Assembly (NCBI GenBank): GCA_003164295.1
Contig: PLTA01000053.1
Location: 52,175-116,174, forward strand
DNA length: 64,000 nucleotides
DNA from: Candidatus Bathyarchaeota archaeon
GTDB taxonomy: Archaea; Thermoproteota; Bathyarchaeia; Bathyarchaeales; Bathycorpusculaceae
Direction of reading: 5' to 3'
Below the pieces are notes generated by a model. That model was not told the origin of the DNA and did no database searches. It saw nothing but the letters and a program-made list of their open reading frames with translations. This document shows positions 46,859 through 55,530 of this stretch, piece by piece. Every line of letters starts with the position of its first letter. Within the stretch, counting starts at the first letter, position 1. A program made the translations under genes and the position numbers.

Positions 46859-48814
46859 TTAAGGTTTGGATGCAGATTTGCTATTCTTTCTTTTACGTCG
46901 GAATACCATTACTAAAGATAGCGCAATTAGGATTGTTCCCAAGATTAAGGCGACGAGTAGTACGCTGTACAATCTTGTAGATGAGGGTGTGGAAGATGAT
47001 GTTGTTGTCGGATCTATGGTTGAAGTTGGTGTTTTTGTTGGAGTTGAAGTATGTGTCGGATTCGAACTTGAAGTGGAAGTTGATGTTGAAGTTTTGGTTT
47101 GAGTTTGTGAATTTGACGTTGTTGTAGGTATGGTTGTTGAGATTGGAGTTTGAGTTGGAGTCGTTGTGGGAGTTGGAGTTGGAGTAGCGGTTGGTGTCGG
47201 AGTTGGAGTTGGGGTTTGAGATGGAGACTCTATAGCGAAGGTCGCGGTTAAGGAACCATCTGTTGAAACAGCGCTAAACTGGTAAGTTTGGCCAGATTGT
47301 GAATTAACAGTAACCGTTGCGCCATTAGTAGTTATACTTGCAATATAGTAGCCAGTGTTTGGTTCTATGCTAAAGCTTGGAGAGTCGCCGTAATTGACCC
47401 TGATTGTTCCAGGAGAAATAACTCCGTTTGCCCCTTGGGTAACCATTATACTAAGTTGGTTCACCGTCACCGTTGCAGCAGAAGAGACAACCGAAGTCAC
47501 ACCCGAACTATCAGTAACTGTCACAGTAATCGAGTAAGAACCCGCGGAGACCGGAGCAAAAGCCAATGCAGCCGCAGCGCCAGACTGAGATAATAACCCA
47601 TTTAGGTACCACTGATAACTTTGGTAAGTCCCTGAACCGCCAATAGCGCTTGCAGTAAACGTCTTAGATTGACCAACATCCATGGTCCAGGAAGAAGGTG
47701 CAACACTTACTGTGGGGACCACATTCACAACAAGAACCTCATCTGTTGAAGTGCTCATTGAGCTTGCATAGTTATTGTCGCCGTTGTAAACACCCTGGAA
47801 GTACCAATTGCCAGCGTGAGTTGGACTCCATGCATTAGTAGTCGTTGAATAACTTAAGGCGCCAGAGACAGTTCCACTTCCAATAGATATCTCTCCTGTC
47901 ATGGCCGAATTGTCAGCAGCGTAAATATTCCATGTGCCCGTTGCAGAAGGCAAATTGCCAGAAGCAGAAGTGCTTATTGTTATCGAGTCTGTTACAGAAC
48001 TGCCTAAAGTAATGGTGCTTGAAGACAGCGAAGTGGTTGTAGTTGTGGAAGCCGGGTTAACCAACAAAGACGTATTCGGGCTATCAGAGTGCAAATAATT
48101 ATTGTCGCAACTGTAATCCGCATAGAACAAATATGAGACGCCATTACCCGAAGCAGCCGAAGGAGTATAACTAATTGAAGTAGCAGTCGCCGTGGTGTCT
48201 AAAGGTTCTGTGTCAAATAAGGTCCATGTAACGCCGCCATCAGTTGAAACATAGAAATACATTGGTCCTTCAGTAGGAATAACACCTAAAATTCCGTGAG
48301 CAGTTGCAGTTTCCGTTATAGAACCGCCTAAGTTGATGTTACTTGAAGATAGCATGGTAGTTGTAGCTGCATAAGCTTGATTGACTGTTAAAGGCACATT
48401 AGTGCTTTGAGAAACCAAGTAATTATTGTCGCCACCATAAACGGCATAGAACTCGTAAGAAACACTAGTAGCAGACGCAGCCATCGGAGTATAACTGGTA
48501 GAAGTGGCAGTACCTGTATTATCCAAAGTTTCTGTGTCACACAAGCTCCAGGTAACACCGCCATCAGCTGAAACATAGAAATAGACCGATCCAGTTGGAA
48601 CAACTCCTGAGACTCCGTTAACAGTTGCAGTAACAGTTACCGAATCGCCAAAAGTGATAGTACTTGAAGATAGCAAAGCGGTCATTGTCGGAGTGACTTG
48701 GCTATCAGCGAAAGGTTGACTAGTACTTGCTCGCACTGATTGACTTATCAAAGAAGTTGCGCTAATTGCTAGAATAACAATTATTGAAACTACTAACACA
48801 TTAATTTTTTTCAT
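46859..48814 (-). CDS. Ig-repeat surface protein
   Basis: 651 residues. Signal peptide MKKINVLVVSIIVILAISAT..., three Ig-like repeats (about 40-150, 150-255, 255-370; the first two share YFYVS-DGGVTW and YDNNYL-type blocks), a PKD-like domain (about 370-460; FTASAIGGSGTYQSYQWYLNG), a further beta domain, then a Thr/Pro/Ser stalk (SPSQTPTPTPTPTAT and on, about 530-615) and a C-terminal membrane helix with RKRKNSKS. Anchored outside the cell with a heavily glycosylatable stalk; likely adhesin or S-layer-associated. Confidence 0.88.
   Translation of the reverse strand: MKKINVLVVSIIVILAISATSLISQSVRASTSQPFADSQVTPTMTALLSSSTITFGDSVTVTATVNGVSGVVPTGSVYFYVSADGGVTWSLCDTETLDNTGTATSTSYTPMAASATSVSYEFYAVYGGDNNYLVSQSTNVPLTVNQAYAATTTMLSSSNINLGGSITETATAHGILGVIPTEGPMYFYVSTDGGVTWTLFDTEPLDTTATATSISYTPSAASGNGVSYLFYADYSCDNNYLHSDSPNTSLLVNPASTTTTTSLSSSTITLGSSVTDSITISTSASGNLPSATGTWNIYAADNSAMTGEISIGSGTVSGALSYSTTTNAWSPTHAGNWYFQGVYNGDNNYASSMSTSTDEVLVVNVVPTVSVAPSSWTMDVGQSKTFTASAIGGSGTYQSYQWYLNGLLSQSGAAAALAFAPVSAGSYSITVTVTDSSGVTSVVSSAATVTVNQLSIMVTQGANGVISPGTIRVNYGDSPSFSIEPNTGYYIASITTNGATVTVNSQSGQTYQFSAVSTDGSLTATFAIESPSQTPTPTPTPTATPTPTPTTTPTQTPISTTIPTTTSNSQTQTKTSTSTSTSSSNPTHTSTPTKTPTSTIDPTTTSSSTPSSTRLYSVLLVALILGTILIALSLVMVFRRKRKNSKSASKP
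47030..47220 (-). repeat. Short-period repeat encoding the Thr/Pro stalk
   Basis: Plus-strand reading shows runs of GGAGTTG and related hexamers; on the coding strand these give alternating Thr, Pro and Ser. Such runs tend to vary in length between strains. Confidence 0.6.
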
Positions 48815-49657
48815 AGTTTTTTCACCATCAATTTTTTACATAAATTTTTATTATGATTACCGAAAAATCCTGAATTTTGAACGGGTAAGCTATTGAAGTT
48901 CAATAGCCCGTTTTTGTTATTTTGTGCTCTTGAGAATTTCATTCGCACACTCGCAATTTGAAATTTTATCATGTTCCTAAATCTCCTCGTAGTTTTTTTC
49001 TTACAGTCGGGTATCATAGTATATGCATTCGAGTATCTTGATATAAGGCATAATGTCCAAAATCACAATAAGTCGAAAAATGGAATATATCACGCATTGT
49101 TGAAAAGCAGAGCATATCTGCTACCGCTAGCTGGTCTTTCCTTATACCCATAGCTTTCCTTTGCCTAAACTAATCCTCAAACTATCAAGCTCTAAGTGGT
49201 TATTATCAAGTAATATTTATGAATTAATGATGTTTTGCGAAAAAATTCAGAGTAACTGTCGCATTAAGCTCTTTTGCTAATTCATTAAGCCCAGCGATCA
49301 ACTTTTTTATTGGAGCAAAAAGTTGTTATGAGCTCTTTTTACTGAGTGTTCATTCAAATATATTATAAAAAAATGAAATAACCTTGAAAGTCGTTGAATG
49401 AATAAAAACTAAAAGTTCTAATAATTTATGATACACAATCAGTAATTTTTAAGTTGTTAGCCGAACAAATCGTCGATCCATAAAAGAATTTATCGAATCG
49501 AGACCACAATTACCCGGTCAAGGAAGATGCCCCCAACCCATTATCTGGTTACGGATTTAATTGTTATGGGTAAATGGATCTAAGCAGCGGATGGTTAATT
49601 TGCAAAAGCATTAATTCGGCAACAAGAATAAAAATGTAATTTGCTAAAGATATTTTT
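48815..49657. other. Long gap before the surface protein gene
   Basis: Apart from the hairpin at 48881-48917, nothing convincing is seen. Plus-strand frame 48971-49153 (60 codons) has a hydrophobic start but no RBS. Both strands are AT-rich. Confidence 0.4.
48881..48917. promoter_or_regulatory. Strong hairpin upstream of the surface protein gene
   Basis: GCTATTGAA and TTCAATAGC pair with a one-base loop between, extended by ACGG/CCGT with a bulge; a T5 run follows on the plus strand. It is 70-100 nt before the start codon of the surface gene, so it may be in its leader, or it may end a plus-strand transcript. Confidence 0.4.
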
Positions 49658-49918
49658 TTAAAGTTTCTTGTAAACTATATCTTTCTCTTTTACTGGTTGT
49701 TCTACTTTTAATCCGATGCTTTGTCCGACTTCAGCATGTTTAATCTCATTTCTGTCTATTTGCATGGATTCTACAGTTTGCTCAAAATCTGTTGAGGGTC
49801 CTTTAACCAGAATAAGGTCGCCAACAGTGAGGGTTACACCTAAGTTTATTACTGCAACGTTGATTTTGGAGAAAAAGTGAACAACTTGCCCTATTTCGAT
49901 TATGTTGTCTTCAATCAA
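49658..49918 (-). CDS. EF-Tu domain-2-like small protein
   Basis: 86 residues of beta-barrel type: GQVVHFFSKINVAVINLGV, LTVGDLILVKGP, VESMQIDRNEIKHAEVGQSI and a final VYKKL. It matches the stand-alone translation-factor domain 2-like proteins found in archaea and next to U32 peptidases. Function unknown; followed on the same strand, upstream, by a small charged protein gene. Confidence 0.8.
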   Translation of the reverse strand: MIEDNIIEIGQVVHFFSKINVAVINLGVTLTVGDLILVKGPSTDFEQTVESMQIDRNEIKHAEVGQSIGLKVEQPVKEKDIVYKKL

Positions 49919-50023
49919 GCGTTTTACCGTAATTAGCTGTATCTTGTGAAGTGACTAAAAAGATTTGCCTTGAACCATTAGAGCATAGTTTTCATGATTT
50001 GCAACATCCAAAATTGTGTTTAT

Positions 50024-50185
50024 TTACCATCCTGAAGTCGCATCGTCGCCAGTTTGTTCAGCTGCCTTCTTTTCTTCGTCACTTACGTCTGAAGGAATAT
50101 TTACTTGATGATGGTTTTCTTCAATTATTTCTCTTTTCTTTCTTCGTTGTACAATTGTGAATTCCCCTTCCTTTTTTTCTTTCAA
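50024..50185 (-). CDS. Small charged protein, TTG start
   Basis: 53 residues, very rich in Lys and Glu (KEKKEGEFTIVQRRKKREI near the start). TTG at 50185 is preceded by GAGGTG at a spacing of seven, which decides the start. Codons and RBS support a real gene although it is short. No family recognised. The 69-codon plus-strand frame over the same place is a shadow. Confidence 0.55.
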   Translation of the reverse strand: MKEKKEGEFTIVQRRKKREIIEENHHQVNIPSDVSDEEKKAAEQTGDDATSGW

Positions 50186-50344
50186 AAAATTTCACCTCTT
50201 AAAACGTATAGAAAAGATGATGTCCCATTGAAGGATAGTGAAAATTTAATGTATTAACATACGTGACTGTGCATATGCAACAACAAACGTAAAAATTCAA
50301 ATTAATAAAATCTGGGTGAAAAATGAAATAGGGGATTTAGAATC

Positions 50345-50794
50345 TTAAAATTTGGCAGACAACTCTTTGACTCTAGTTTCAATGAATTCCGCTACTTTTT
50401 GCTCGCTAAATTTTCTTTCTTCTTCTTGCAATTTCAGCTGCTCTTTCACAGTGTTTAGAAGTTTTTCAACGTTAACAGGCTTAATTAGGTACGCGTCAGC
50501 ATTCTTGTTCAAAGCTATGATTGCATTTTGCATTGACGGATATCCGGTAACCATTATTTTTCGTGTTCTTGGAGTAGCATCCTTCATAAGTTTTAGTAAT
50601 TCTACACCTTCTATGTCAGGTAATCGAATATCTAATAACGCTATGTTGTAAGCTGTTTCCTGGGTTTTCTGAATTGCTTCGCTTCCGGTGGCCGCTAAAT
50701 CTACGATGTATCCTTCATCCTCAAGTATTGTTTTCATGGTGTTCCTTATGTTTTCGTCATCGTCGACAATTAACACTTTGGCATTTTTATCCAA
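50345..50794 (-). CDS. Receiver-only response regulator (paralogue)
   Basis: 149 residues: D11-D12, D55 (LLDIRLPD), T83, K105 (LIKP), then a charged helix FSEQKVAEFIETRVKE shared with the copy at 2828. It overlaps the upstream kinase gene by 8 nt. No output domain, as in the other copy. Confidence 0.93.
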   Translation of the reverse strand: MDKNAKVLIVDDDENIRNTMKTILEDEGYIVDLAATGSEAIQKTQETAYNIALLDIRLPDIEGVELLKLMKDATPRTRKIMVTGYPSMQNAIIALNKNADAYLIKPVNVEKLLNTVKEQLKLQEEERKFSEQKVAEFIETRVKELSAKF

Positions 50795-52745
50795 ACTTTT
50801 TCACCTCCATTTCAATTTTAGGTTCAATCGGTAAAGTAACAATGAACTTTGTTCCAACTCCATTACCAGTCTTTACCGTTATTGTTCCTCCGTGAGCTTC
50901 AGTAATTCGTTTGCATATCGCCAAACCAAAACCCATTCCCTGCGCTTTTGTGGTGAAGAGTGGCGTAAAGATTTTCGGTAAGGCTTCTTGTGGAATTCCA
51001 ACACCTGTGTCTGCAAAAGAGATTTCTAAGTTGTCACCGGTTTCTTTGCAGTCAATCGTTAGTTTGCCTACGTTTGGCATTGCTTCAATACCATTTTTGA
51101 TTAGATTTACGAATACTCTTTTTATTTTGTCTGGGTCAACTTTTAACTGAGTTTTATCTAAAATGTGATTTACGATTTCCACTTTCTCAGGCACATTGAT
51201 CATCGCTAATGATTCAATAACCAGATTTTTTATTGAACATTCTTGTACTTCTAGATTTAAGTCTCTGGAGTAATCCAAAAGGTCAATAACAATTTTGTTT
51301 GAGTAATCTACACATGTTTCGATGGTTTCAAGCATTTCATTAGCCTGTAATTCAGTAATGGTGTTTCCTTTCTTTTTTAGGAAATAAGCTGCGTTTTTGA
51401 TTCCAGTCAAAGGATTACGTAGATCGTGCCCAATCATTCCTGCTAACTCGCCGATTGCGGCAAGACGTTCTGATTTAACCAGTTTCTCCTGGGTTGCGTT
51501 TAACTGCTCAGTTCGTTGTTTCACGATGTCTTCAAGTTTTTGAGAATATTTTGATAGTTGACCTTGTACTTTTCTAATTTCAGTGATATCGTGAAAAATG
51601 CAGTTTAGCAATGTTTTGTTTGCTAACTCAATTGTTCTTGCAGTAACTAAGACATATCTAATTTCGCCGTTTTTTGTGCGGTGAAGGGTCTCGAATTCGG
51701 AGATGCCTTCATTTACAATTTCAGCTAAATGCTCTTTTGTTTCATCCATTGATTCTTTTGCTTCTATATCATGAAGAGTGAGTTCTTTAAATTCTTCACT
51801 TGAGTAGGCGAGTTGCAAGTGAGCTTGATCGTTGAATTCAACAAATGAAGCAGTCTTAGGGTCAATTACTAATACACCCAGAGGCGCTTGGTTAAATAAT
51901 ACGTGGAAACGTTGTTCGGCTTCTTTGAGTTTCTGTTCAGTTTTTTTTCGTCCAGAAATGTCTTTTACTAGTCCAACTGCATTCCATTTGCCACCTGTCT
52001 TTATTGGTGAAATTGATAATTCAGCTGGGAATTCACTGTTATCTTTGCGGCGACCCACTAACTCCACATTTCCGACAGTGAAGTACCCCGCGCCTGTTTC
52101 GTCAAACATCTTTACGCTGATATCAATGCGTTCTTTTGCTTCCCTGCACATGGACTTTGGAACAACAAGGTCATGTACACATTTGCCAAGTGCTTCGGAA
52201 CTAAAATAACCAAACATTTTTGCAGCTGCAGGATTCCAATAGGTAATCTTCGAGCCCTCCCCAACCACAATTATCGGTTCTTTCAAAGAATTAGTTATGC
52301 CATGAAATTTTTCTTCACTTTCAATTAAATCCTTTTGAAGCTTTTTTTGTTGCTGCGAACTTTCAGTTACATCACGAAATATTACGAGGTCTAATAATTT
52401 TCTGTTGTTTTTGATTCGGTTACCTTTTACCTCTATGAATCGAACTTCTCCGTTCTTTGCAGTAACCTTAATTTCATAGGCAGGAATTATTGAGCCTTCA
52501 AACCTACTTTTTGCATTTTCTGCTATCAACGAAATATAATCTTTGTCGACGACAAAATCTAGTTTAGCAAAGCTCTTTCCTATTAATTGTTCCTTGAGGT
52601 AGCCCGAAAATTCCTCCGATGTTCGGTTTGCAGCTACAATAATTCCTCGGTTATCAATTACAACGACTGGATCTGGAATAAGATCAATCAGTAATGCCAA
52701 GTAATCGCTATGCTCGTTTTTCTTGTCTTTGATATCCTGCATCAA
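50787..52745 (-). CDS. PAS-domain histidine kinase (paralogue)
   Basis: 652 residues, no membrane segments. Three PAS/PAC units (about 11-130, 145-265, 275-390), then HisKA with His near 440 (GHDLRNPLTG) and HATPase with NLIKNGIEAM (about 545), DTGVGIP and GMGFGLAI. The last two PAS units and the kinase core closely follow those of the window's first gene, but this copy has fewer PAS domains. Its start lies inside the upstream output-domain-like gene (38-nt overlap), so the three genes form a unit: regulator-like protein, kinase, receiver. Confidence 0.93.
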   Translation of the reverse strand: MMQDIKDKKNEHSDYLALLIDLIPDPVVVIDNRGIIVAANRTSEEFSGYLKEQLIGKSFAKLDFVVDKDYISLIAENAKSRFEGSIIPAYEIKVTAKNGEVRFIEVKGNRIKNNRKLLDLVIFRDVTESSQQQKKLQKDLIESEEKFHGITNSLKEPIIVVGEGSKITYWNPAAAKMFGYFSSEALGKCVHDLVVPKSMCREAKERIDISVKMFDETGAGYFTVGNVELVGRRKDNSEFPAELSISPIKTGGKWNAVGLVKDISGRKKTEQKLKEAEQRFHVLFNQAPLGVLVIDPKTASFVEFNDQAHLQLAYSSEEFKELTLHDIEAKESMDETKEHLAEIVNEGISEFETLHRTKNGEIRYVLVTARTIELANKTLLNCIFHDITEIRKVQGQLSKYSQKLEDIVKQRTEQLNATQEKLVKSERLAAIGELAGMIGHDLRNPLTGIKNAAYFLKKKGNTITELQANEMLETIETCVDYSNKIVIDLLDYSRDLNLEVQECSIKNLVIESLAMINVPEKVEIVNHILDKTQLKVDPDKIKRVFVNLIKNGIEAMPNVGKLTIDCKETGDNLEISFADTGVGIPQEALPKIFTPLFTTKAQGMGFGLAICKRITEAHGGTITVKTGNGVGTKFIVTLPIEPKIEMEVKKFG

Positions 52746-53115
52746 TTAGTACCTCAATTTGTCCAATTTCTTCATTATCTTCATAAAATGACTTCAACAA
52801 TGATACATATTGACTAAAATTTAGTTCTGGAACAAGCCAATTTGGGCCTTCCCATTTATAGTGGGATCCGATTTTTCTTTGAAGTTTCGACATTATAAGC
52901 AACTCTAACATTCTAGCACCCGTCCCGAAAATTTGTTCAAGTGCATCAGAAAAATCGTCGATTCTGTATGGTATATCCTGCTTAGTAATCATGAATTTTT
53001 GGTTAAGGTGAAAATAAATTGATTTTTTCACGTTTTCTCCTAAAGTAGAAAACGCTTGATCAATTGTTTCTAACAGCACATTTTCGAATTTCTTACAGTC
53101 ACCATTGTTACCCAA
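52708..53115 (-). CDS. NitrOD5-like signalling domain protein
   Basis: 135 residues, helical. Key stretch: DQAFSTLGENVKKSIYFHL, IPYRIDDFSDALEQIF, GTGARMLELLIMSKLQ. This pattern fits the archaeal output domain called NitrOD5 as I remember it. First gene of the kinase operon, so it could be the output or partner of the receiver, which lacks one. A shorter relative is at 28814-29143. Confidence 0.6.
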   Translation of the reverse strand: MGNNGDCKKFENVLLETIDQAFSTLGENVKKSIYFHLNQKFMITKQDIPYRIDDFSDALEQIFGTGARMLELLIMSKLQRKIGSHYKWEGPNWLVPELNFSQYVSLLKSFYEDNEEIGQIEVLIDAGYQRQEKRA

Positions 53116-53445
53116 ACGTAATTCAACTGCCTTTTTCTTTCTCCAAATTGTCCGCGTTAACTTGAGTTGTAAGTGATATTTCTAAAATGACGGTAAGAGA
53201 GTAAAGCGTTATGAATTTCTAATCCTTACTTTCGGTTCATTTGCGCCAAGTTATAACATAGTCATTATTCGCATCTGAAATTTTGCATCAAAATTCTTGT
53301 GAAACTGATAGAGGCTGATCGAGATTTTCAAGTTTAATTTGCTTCGAATATGTAGTATTGTTCCATCGACAAAGCCAGAAGCTTTAAGTTTAATTAGTGA
53401 TTCGATTATCTCCACATAGCCGTAATTCAACGGTAAACATGGAAT
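53116..53445. other. Gap upstream of tRNA-Pro
   Basis: No gene seen. It should hold the promoters of the kinase operon (minus) and of tRNA-Pro (plus). Confidence 0.4.
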
Positions 53446-53521
53446 GGGGCCGTCGTCTAGCATGGTTCAGGATACATGCCTGGGGCGTATGCGATCCTGG
53501 GTTCAAATCCCAGCGGCCTCA
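53446..53521 (+). tRNA. tRNA-Pro(GGG)
   Basis: Acceptor GGGGCCG/CGGCCTC (one G-T pair), anticodon stem CATGC/GTATG with loop CTGGGGC (anticodon GGG), T arm CTGGG-TTCAAAT-CCCAG, discriminator A and encoded CCA (53522-53524). Provirus genes begin about 110 nt after it, so its 3' end is the probable attachment site; the other copy would be beyond the right edge. Confidence 0.92.
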
Positions 53522-53631
53522 CCAATGCTCACGTTAAAAAGTACCATTTTTTTCCCTCTTTTTTATCACCTAATTTTAAATTAACCAAACTAAACATTCA
53601 ACAATCAACTTCATCAGACATTTTCCTTTGT

Positions 53632-53757
53632 ATGGATTGTGTTTTTTGGTGTGGTCGTTGCTCTGAGCCCGCCTTGAAGGGTAAGAAGTCAATTAATCAG
53701 TTAGCTTCAAGCAATGCGTGCTCTGAGTTCCAGCCCATAGGAGGCAGCCCTAAATGA
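53632..53757 (+). CDS. Cys-rich mini-protein of the provirus
   Basis: 41 residues; starts MDCVFWCGRCSEPALKG. Four Cys suggest a zinc knuckle. Stop overlaps the next start (ATGA). First gene after tRNA-Pro. Confidence 0.45.
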   Translation: MDCVFWCGRCSEPALKGKKSINQLASSNACSEFQPIGGSPK

Positions 53758-54023
53758 GCTCGGTCGCTGATTCGTTTAAGCCTCCATGCCTTCTCGGATA
53801 TTATCCCTGCATAAGTAATCCATCCTCAAAAGACTGCGCAATAATCGACACTTGCTCCAAAAATTTGTATTTTTGCAAGTTTGCAAAGTTGGCGCTTGCT
53901 AACGGAACAGATATTTCATGTAAGCGATACAGTTTTTCTAATCGGCATTGCACGCATGGCGGCGGTTCTTGTCCGGGGCTTGGAGCTCTTGAGCGTAGAC
54001 GTTTTGGAGGCAGCCGGCGATGA
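53754..54023 (+). CDS. Cys-rich small protein of the provirus
   Basis: 89 residues with nine Cys (for instance PCLLGYYPCISNP, KDCAIIDTCSKNLYFCKF). Probably binds metal. Overlaps neighbours by ATGA at both ends, so it is part of a coupled set. Not recognised. Confidence 0.5.
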   Translation: MSSVADSFKPPCLLGYYPCISNPSSKDCAIIDTCSKNLYFCKFAKLALANGTDISCKRYSFSNRHCTHGGGSCPGLGALERRRFGGSRR

Positions 54024-54265
54024 TTCAAAACGGCGATAATTCAATAAGAGAGAGAATTAAATCTGATGTTTTACAAGAAGTTCAGCGCGTTCTACTGACT
54101 TATGAAGAAAGAATTGCAGTTCTGGAAAAAGAAAATCGATTGCTTTGGGAAGAAAATAGGAAACTTTGCAGTGCGTTAGATGACCTAACGTTTTCTATTG
54201 ACGCTTTCGAGGAAGAAATGAAAGCGAAAATAAATGATGCCTTATCCACCTTGGCGGAGACTTGA
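54020..54265 (+). CDS. Coiled-coil small protein
   Basis: 81 residues, nearly all helix with heptad pattern (QRVLLTYEERIAVLEKENRL and on). Likely dimer- or trimer-forming. Coupled to the genes on both sides; could assist the winged-helix protein that follows. Confidence 0.55.
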   Translation: MIQNGDNSIRERIKSDVLQEVQRVLLTYEERIAVLEKENRLLWEENRKLCSALDDLTFSIDAFEEEMKAKINDALSTLAET

Positions 54266-54269
54266 TTTT

Positions 54270-55217
54270 TTGCAGAGCAAACTTGAAGATAGAAGTCAAA
54301 CTATTTCGCGTTCAAAGTCAAAAGTCAAATTTGACTTCTCTACCGTTCGCACCAGAGTATTACCTATCCTCAAAGGAATCGAGGTAAAGATGTATCCGGC
54401 CAAGATTGGACGTGCCCGTGGATGGAAAAAACAACATGTAGCTTATTACGTGAAAAAGCTGGAGAAGGCAGGCTTAATTCGCAGATTAAAGCGCAGCAAC
54501 TTTGTCGATTACGAGTTGACTGAGCAAGGTCAAAACTTTCTCATATCATGTGAGGGAGTGCTATTTAGCAGCGGAGTGTTTCGACTGCATCGCTGTTTCT
54601 TCAAGTTTCCAGTTTTACGTGAAGGAGTTTATCCAGCTGCAGATTTTCGACGAATTGAGATGGTTAATTGGACAGCTCTTTTAGGCTTGGAGCAGGGCGT
54701 TAAGGTACGTCACACTACGACTTCTTGGATTGTTCACGTCGAGACACTTTATGGTCGAAGCCCTGGAGAGTTGGTAACTTTAGCTAAGAACCTTGCTGAC
54801 CGAGTTGCAAAAGGTTTGATGAGCAAGTACGGCTGCGTTTTGGGCGATGGCCAAATTAACAAACGTCATGAACTCGGCGTAGATGATCCAGTTGCAAATT
54901 TGCTGAATCGTTATTTTACGGTGAGTACTCCAAAGCGAGTTATTGATGATAGTCCTGGAGAGGATGAAGGCGAGCTTGATCATGTAGGTCGGGATGCAGC
55001 TGTTGAATATTTGCTGATGCCTGAGCGGGTGAAAAAGATGGAGGTTCAAGTGGAGAACGTTCTAACTGATTTGGCGAAGATTTCAGGCAGCCTTGAGAAG
55101 CTAGAAAAAATGGGTTATAGTCTAGCCAAGGTTGCCGAAGCATTGGGTAAACTTACAGATTTTCAAACTAGTCAAGAGCCACCGACTGGTCCTGGAGGAA
55201 AAGAATACATTGCTTAA
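54270..55217 (+). CDS. Winged-helix DNA-binding protein of the provirus
   Basis: 315 residues from TTG 54270, ten nt after GGAG; an ATG at 54234 in the same frame lies within the previous gene. The winged helix is at about 25-85 (KKQHVAYYVKKLEKAGLIRR, then LTEQGQNFL). The middle has no known domain; the end is a coiled coil (VENVLTDLAKISGSLEKLEK). Likely a regulator or replication initiator. Confidence 0.65.
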   Translation: MQSKLEDRSQTISRSKSKVKFDFSTVRTRVLPILKGIEVKMYPAKIGRARGWKKQHVAYYVKKLEKAGLIRRLKRSNFVDYELTEQGQNFLISCEGVLFSSGVFRLHRCFFKFPVLREGVYPAADFRRIEMVNWTALLGLEQGVKVRHTTTSWIVHVETLYGRSPGELVTLAKNLADRVAKGLMSKYGCVLGDGQINKRHELGVDDPVANLLNRYFTVSTPKRVIDDSPGEDEGELDHVGRDAAVEYLLMPERVKKMEVQVENVLTDLAKISGSLEKLEKMGYSLAKVAEALGKLTDFQTSQEPPTGPGGKEYIA

Positions 55218-55365
55218 TTTAGCGTTACGGCAAGAAATTAGTTCACTTAGAGGAAAAGCTTGCAAGCGTATCACAAAAGCAGCTTCGCTAAATGACGTCT
55301 GGAGTATGAAACGCTATTCTGCAATCAATAGTTATCTGGCTGATTTGGATGGGAGCGGTGTTTAA
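55210..55365 (+). CDS. Small basic protein, coupled
   Basis: 51 residues, TTG start inside the previous gene's end; stop and next start overlap as TAATG. Contains LRQEISSLRGKACKRITKAA. No family recognised; its place in an overlapping gene chain is the main support. Confidence 0.45.
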   Translation: MLNLALRQEISSLRGKACKRITKAASLNDVWSMKRYSAINSYLADLDGSGV

Positions 55366-55529
55366 TGTCTGTAAAAAGTTGTTCAAAAGCAATTTTTGCG
55401 CATACCCTAAGACATGGGAAAAGTCCATGCTTTTCACAACTCACTTTTCTGCGATTAGTTGGTCCTGATTACCCACTGTCACTTTTGCCCTTTGTTGATG
55501 TTGGAGAATTCTTGGAGTGTGCACTCTGA
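55365..55529 (+). CDS. 54-residue protein, conserved in the remnant at 3.8 kb
   Basis: Starts MSVKSCSKAIFAHTLRHGK and ends EFLECAL; TGA is one nt before the next ATG. A homologue with mostly synonymous or conservative changes is at 3801-3947. Cys and His residues are conserved (C at KSPCF, GECA). Function unknown; likely expressed together with the HTH-like regulator that always follows. Confidence 0.55.
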   Translation: MSVKSCSKAIFAHTLRHGKSPCFSQLTFLRLVGPDYPLSLLPFVDVGEFLECAL

Positions 55530-55530
55530 T

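Noticed and set aside
47030..47220. CRISPR-like or satellite repeat
   Set aside because: The repeats are in phase with codons of the Thr/Pro stalk, are very short and have no spacers.
48971..49153. 60-codon plus-strand frame in the gap before the surface protein
   Set aside because: No RBS, no promoter and no conserved features; probably chance.
53476..53757. 93-codon frame beginning inside tRNA-Pro
   Set aside because: The first half overlaps the tRNA; only the last 41 codons, from ATG 53632, make a plausible gene.
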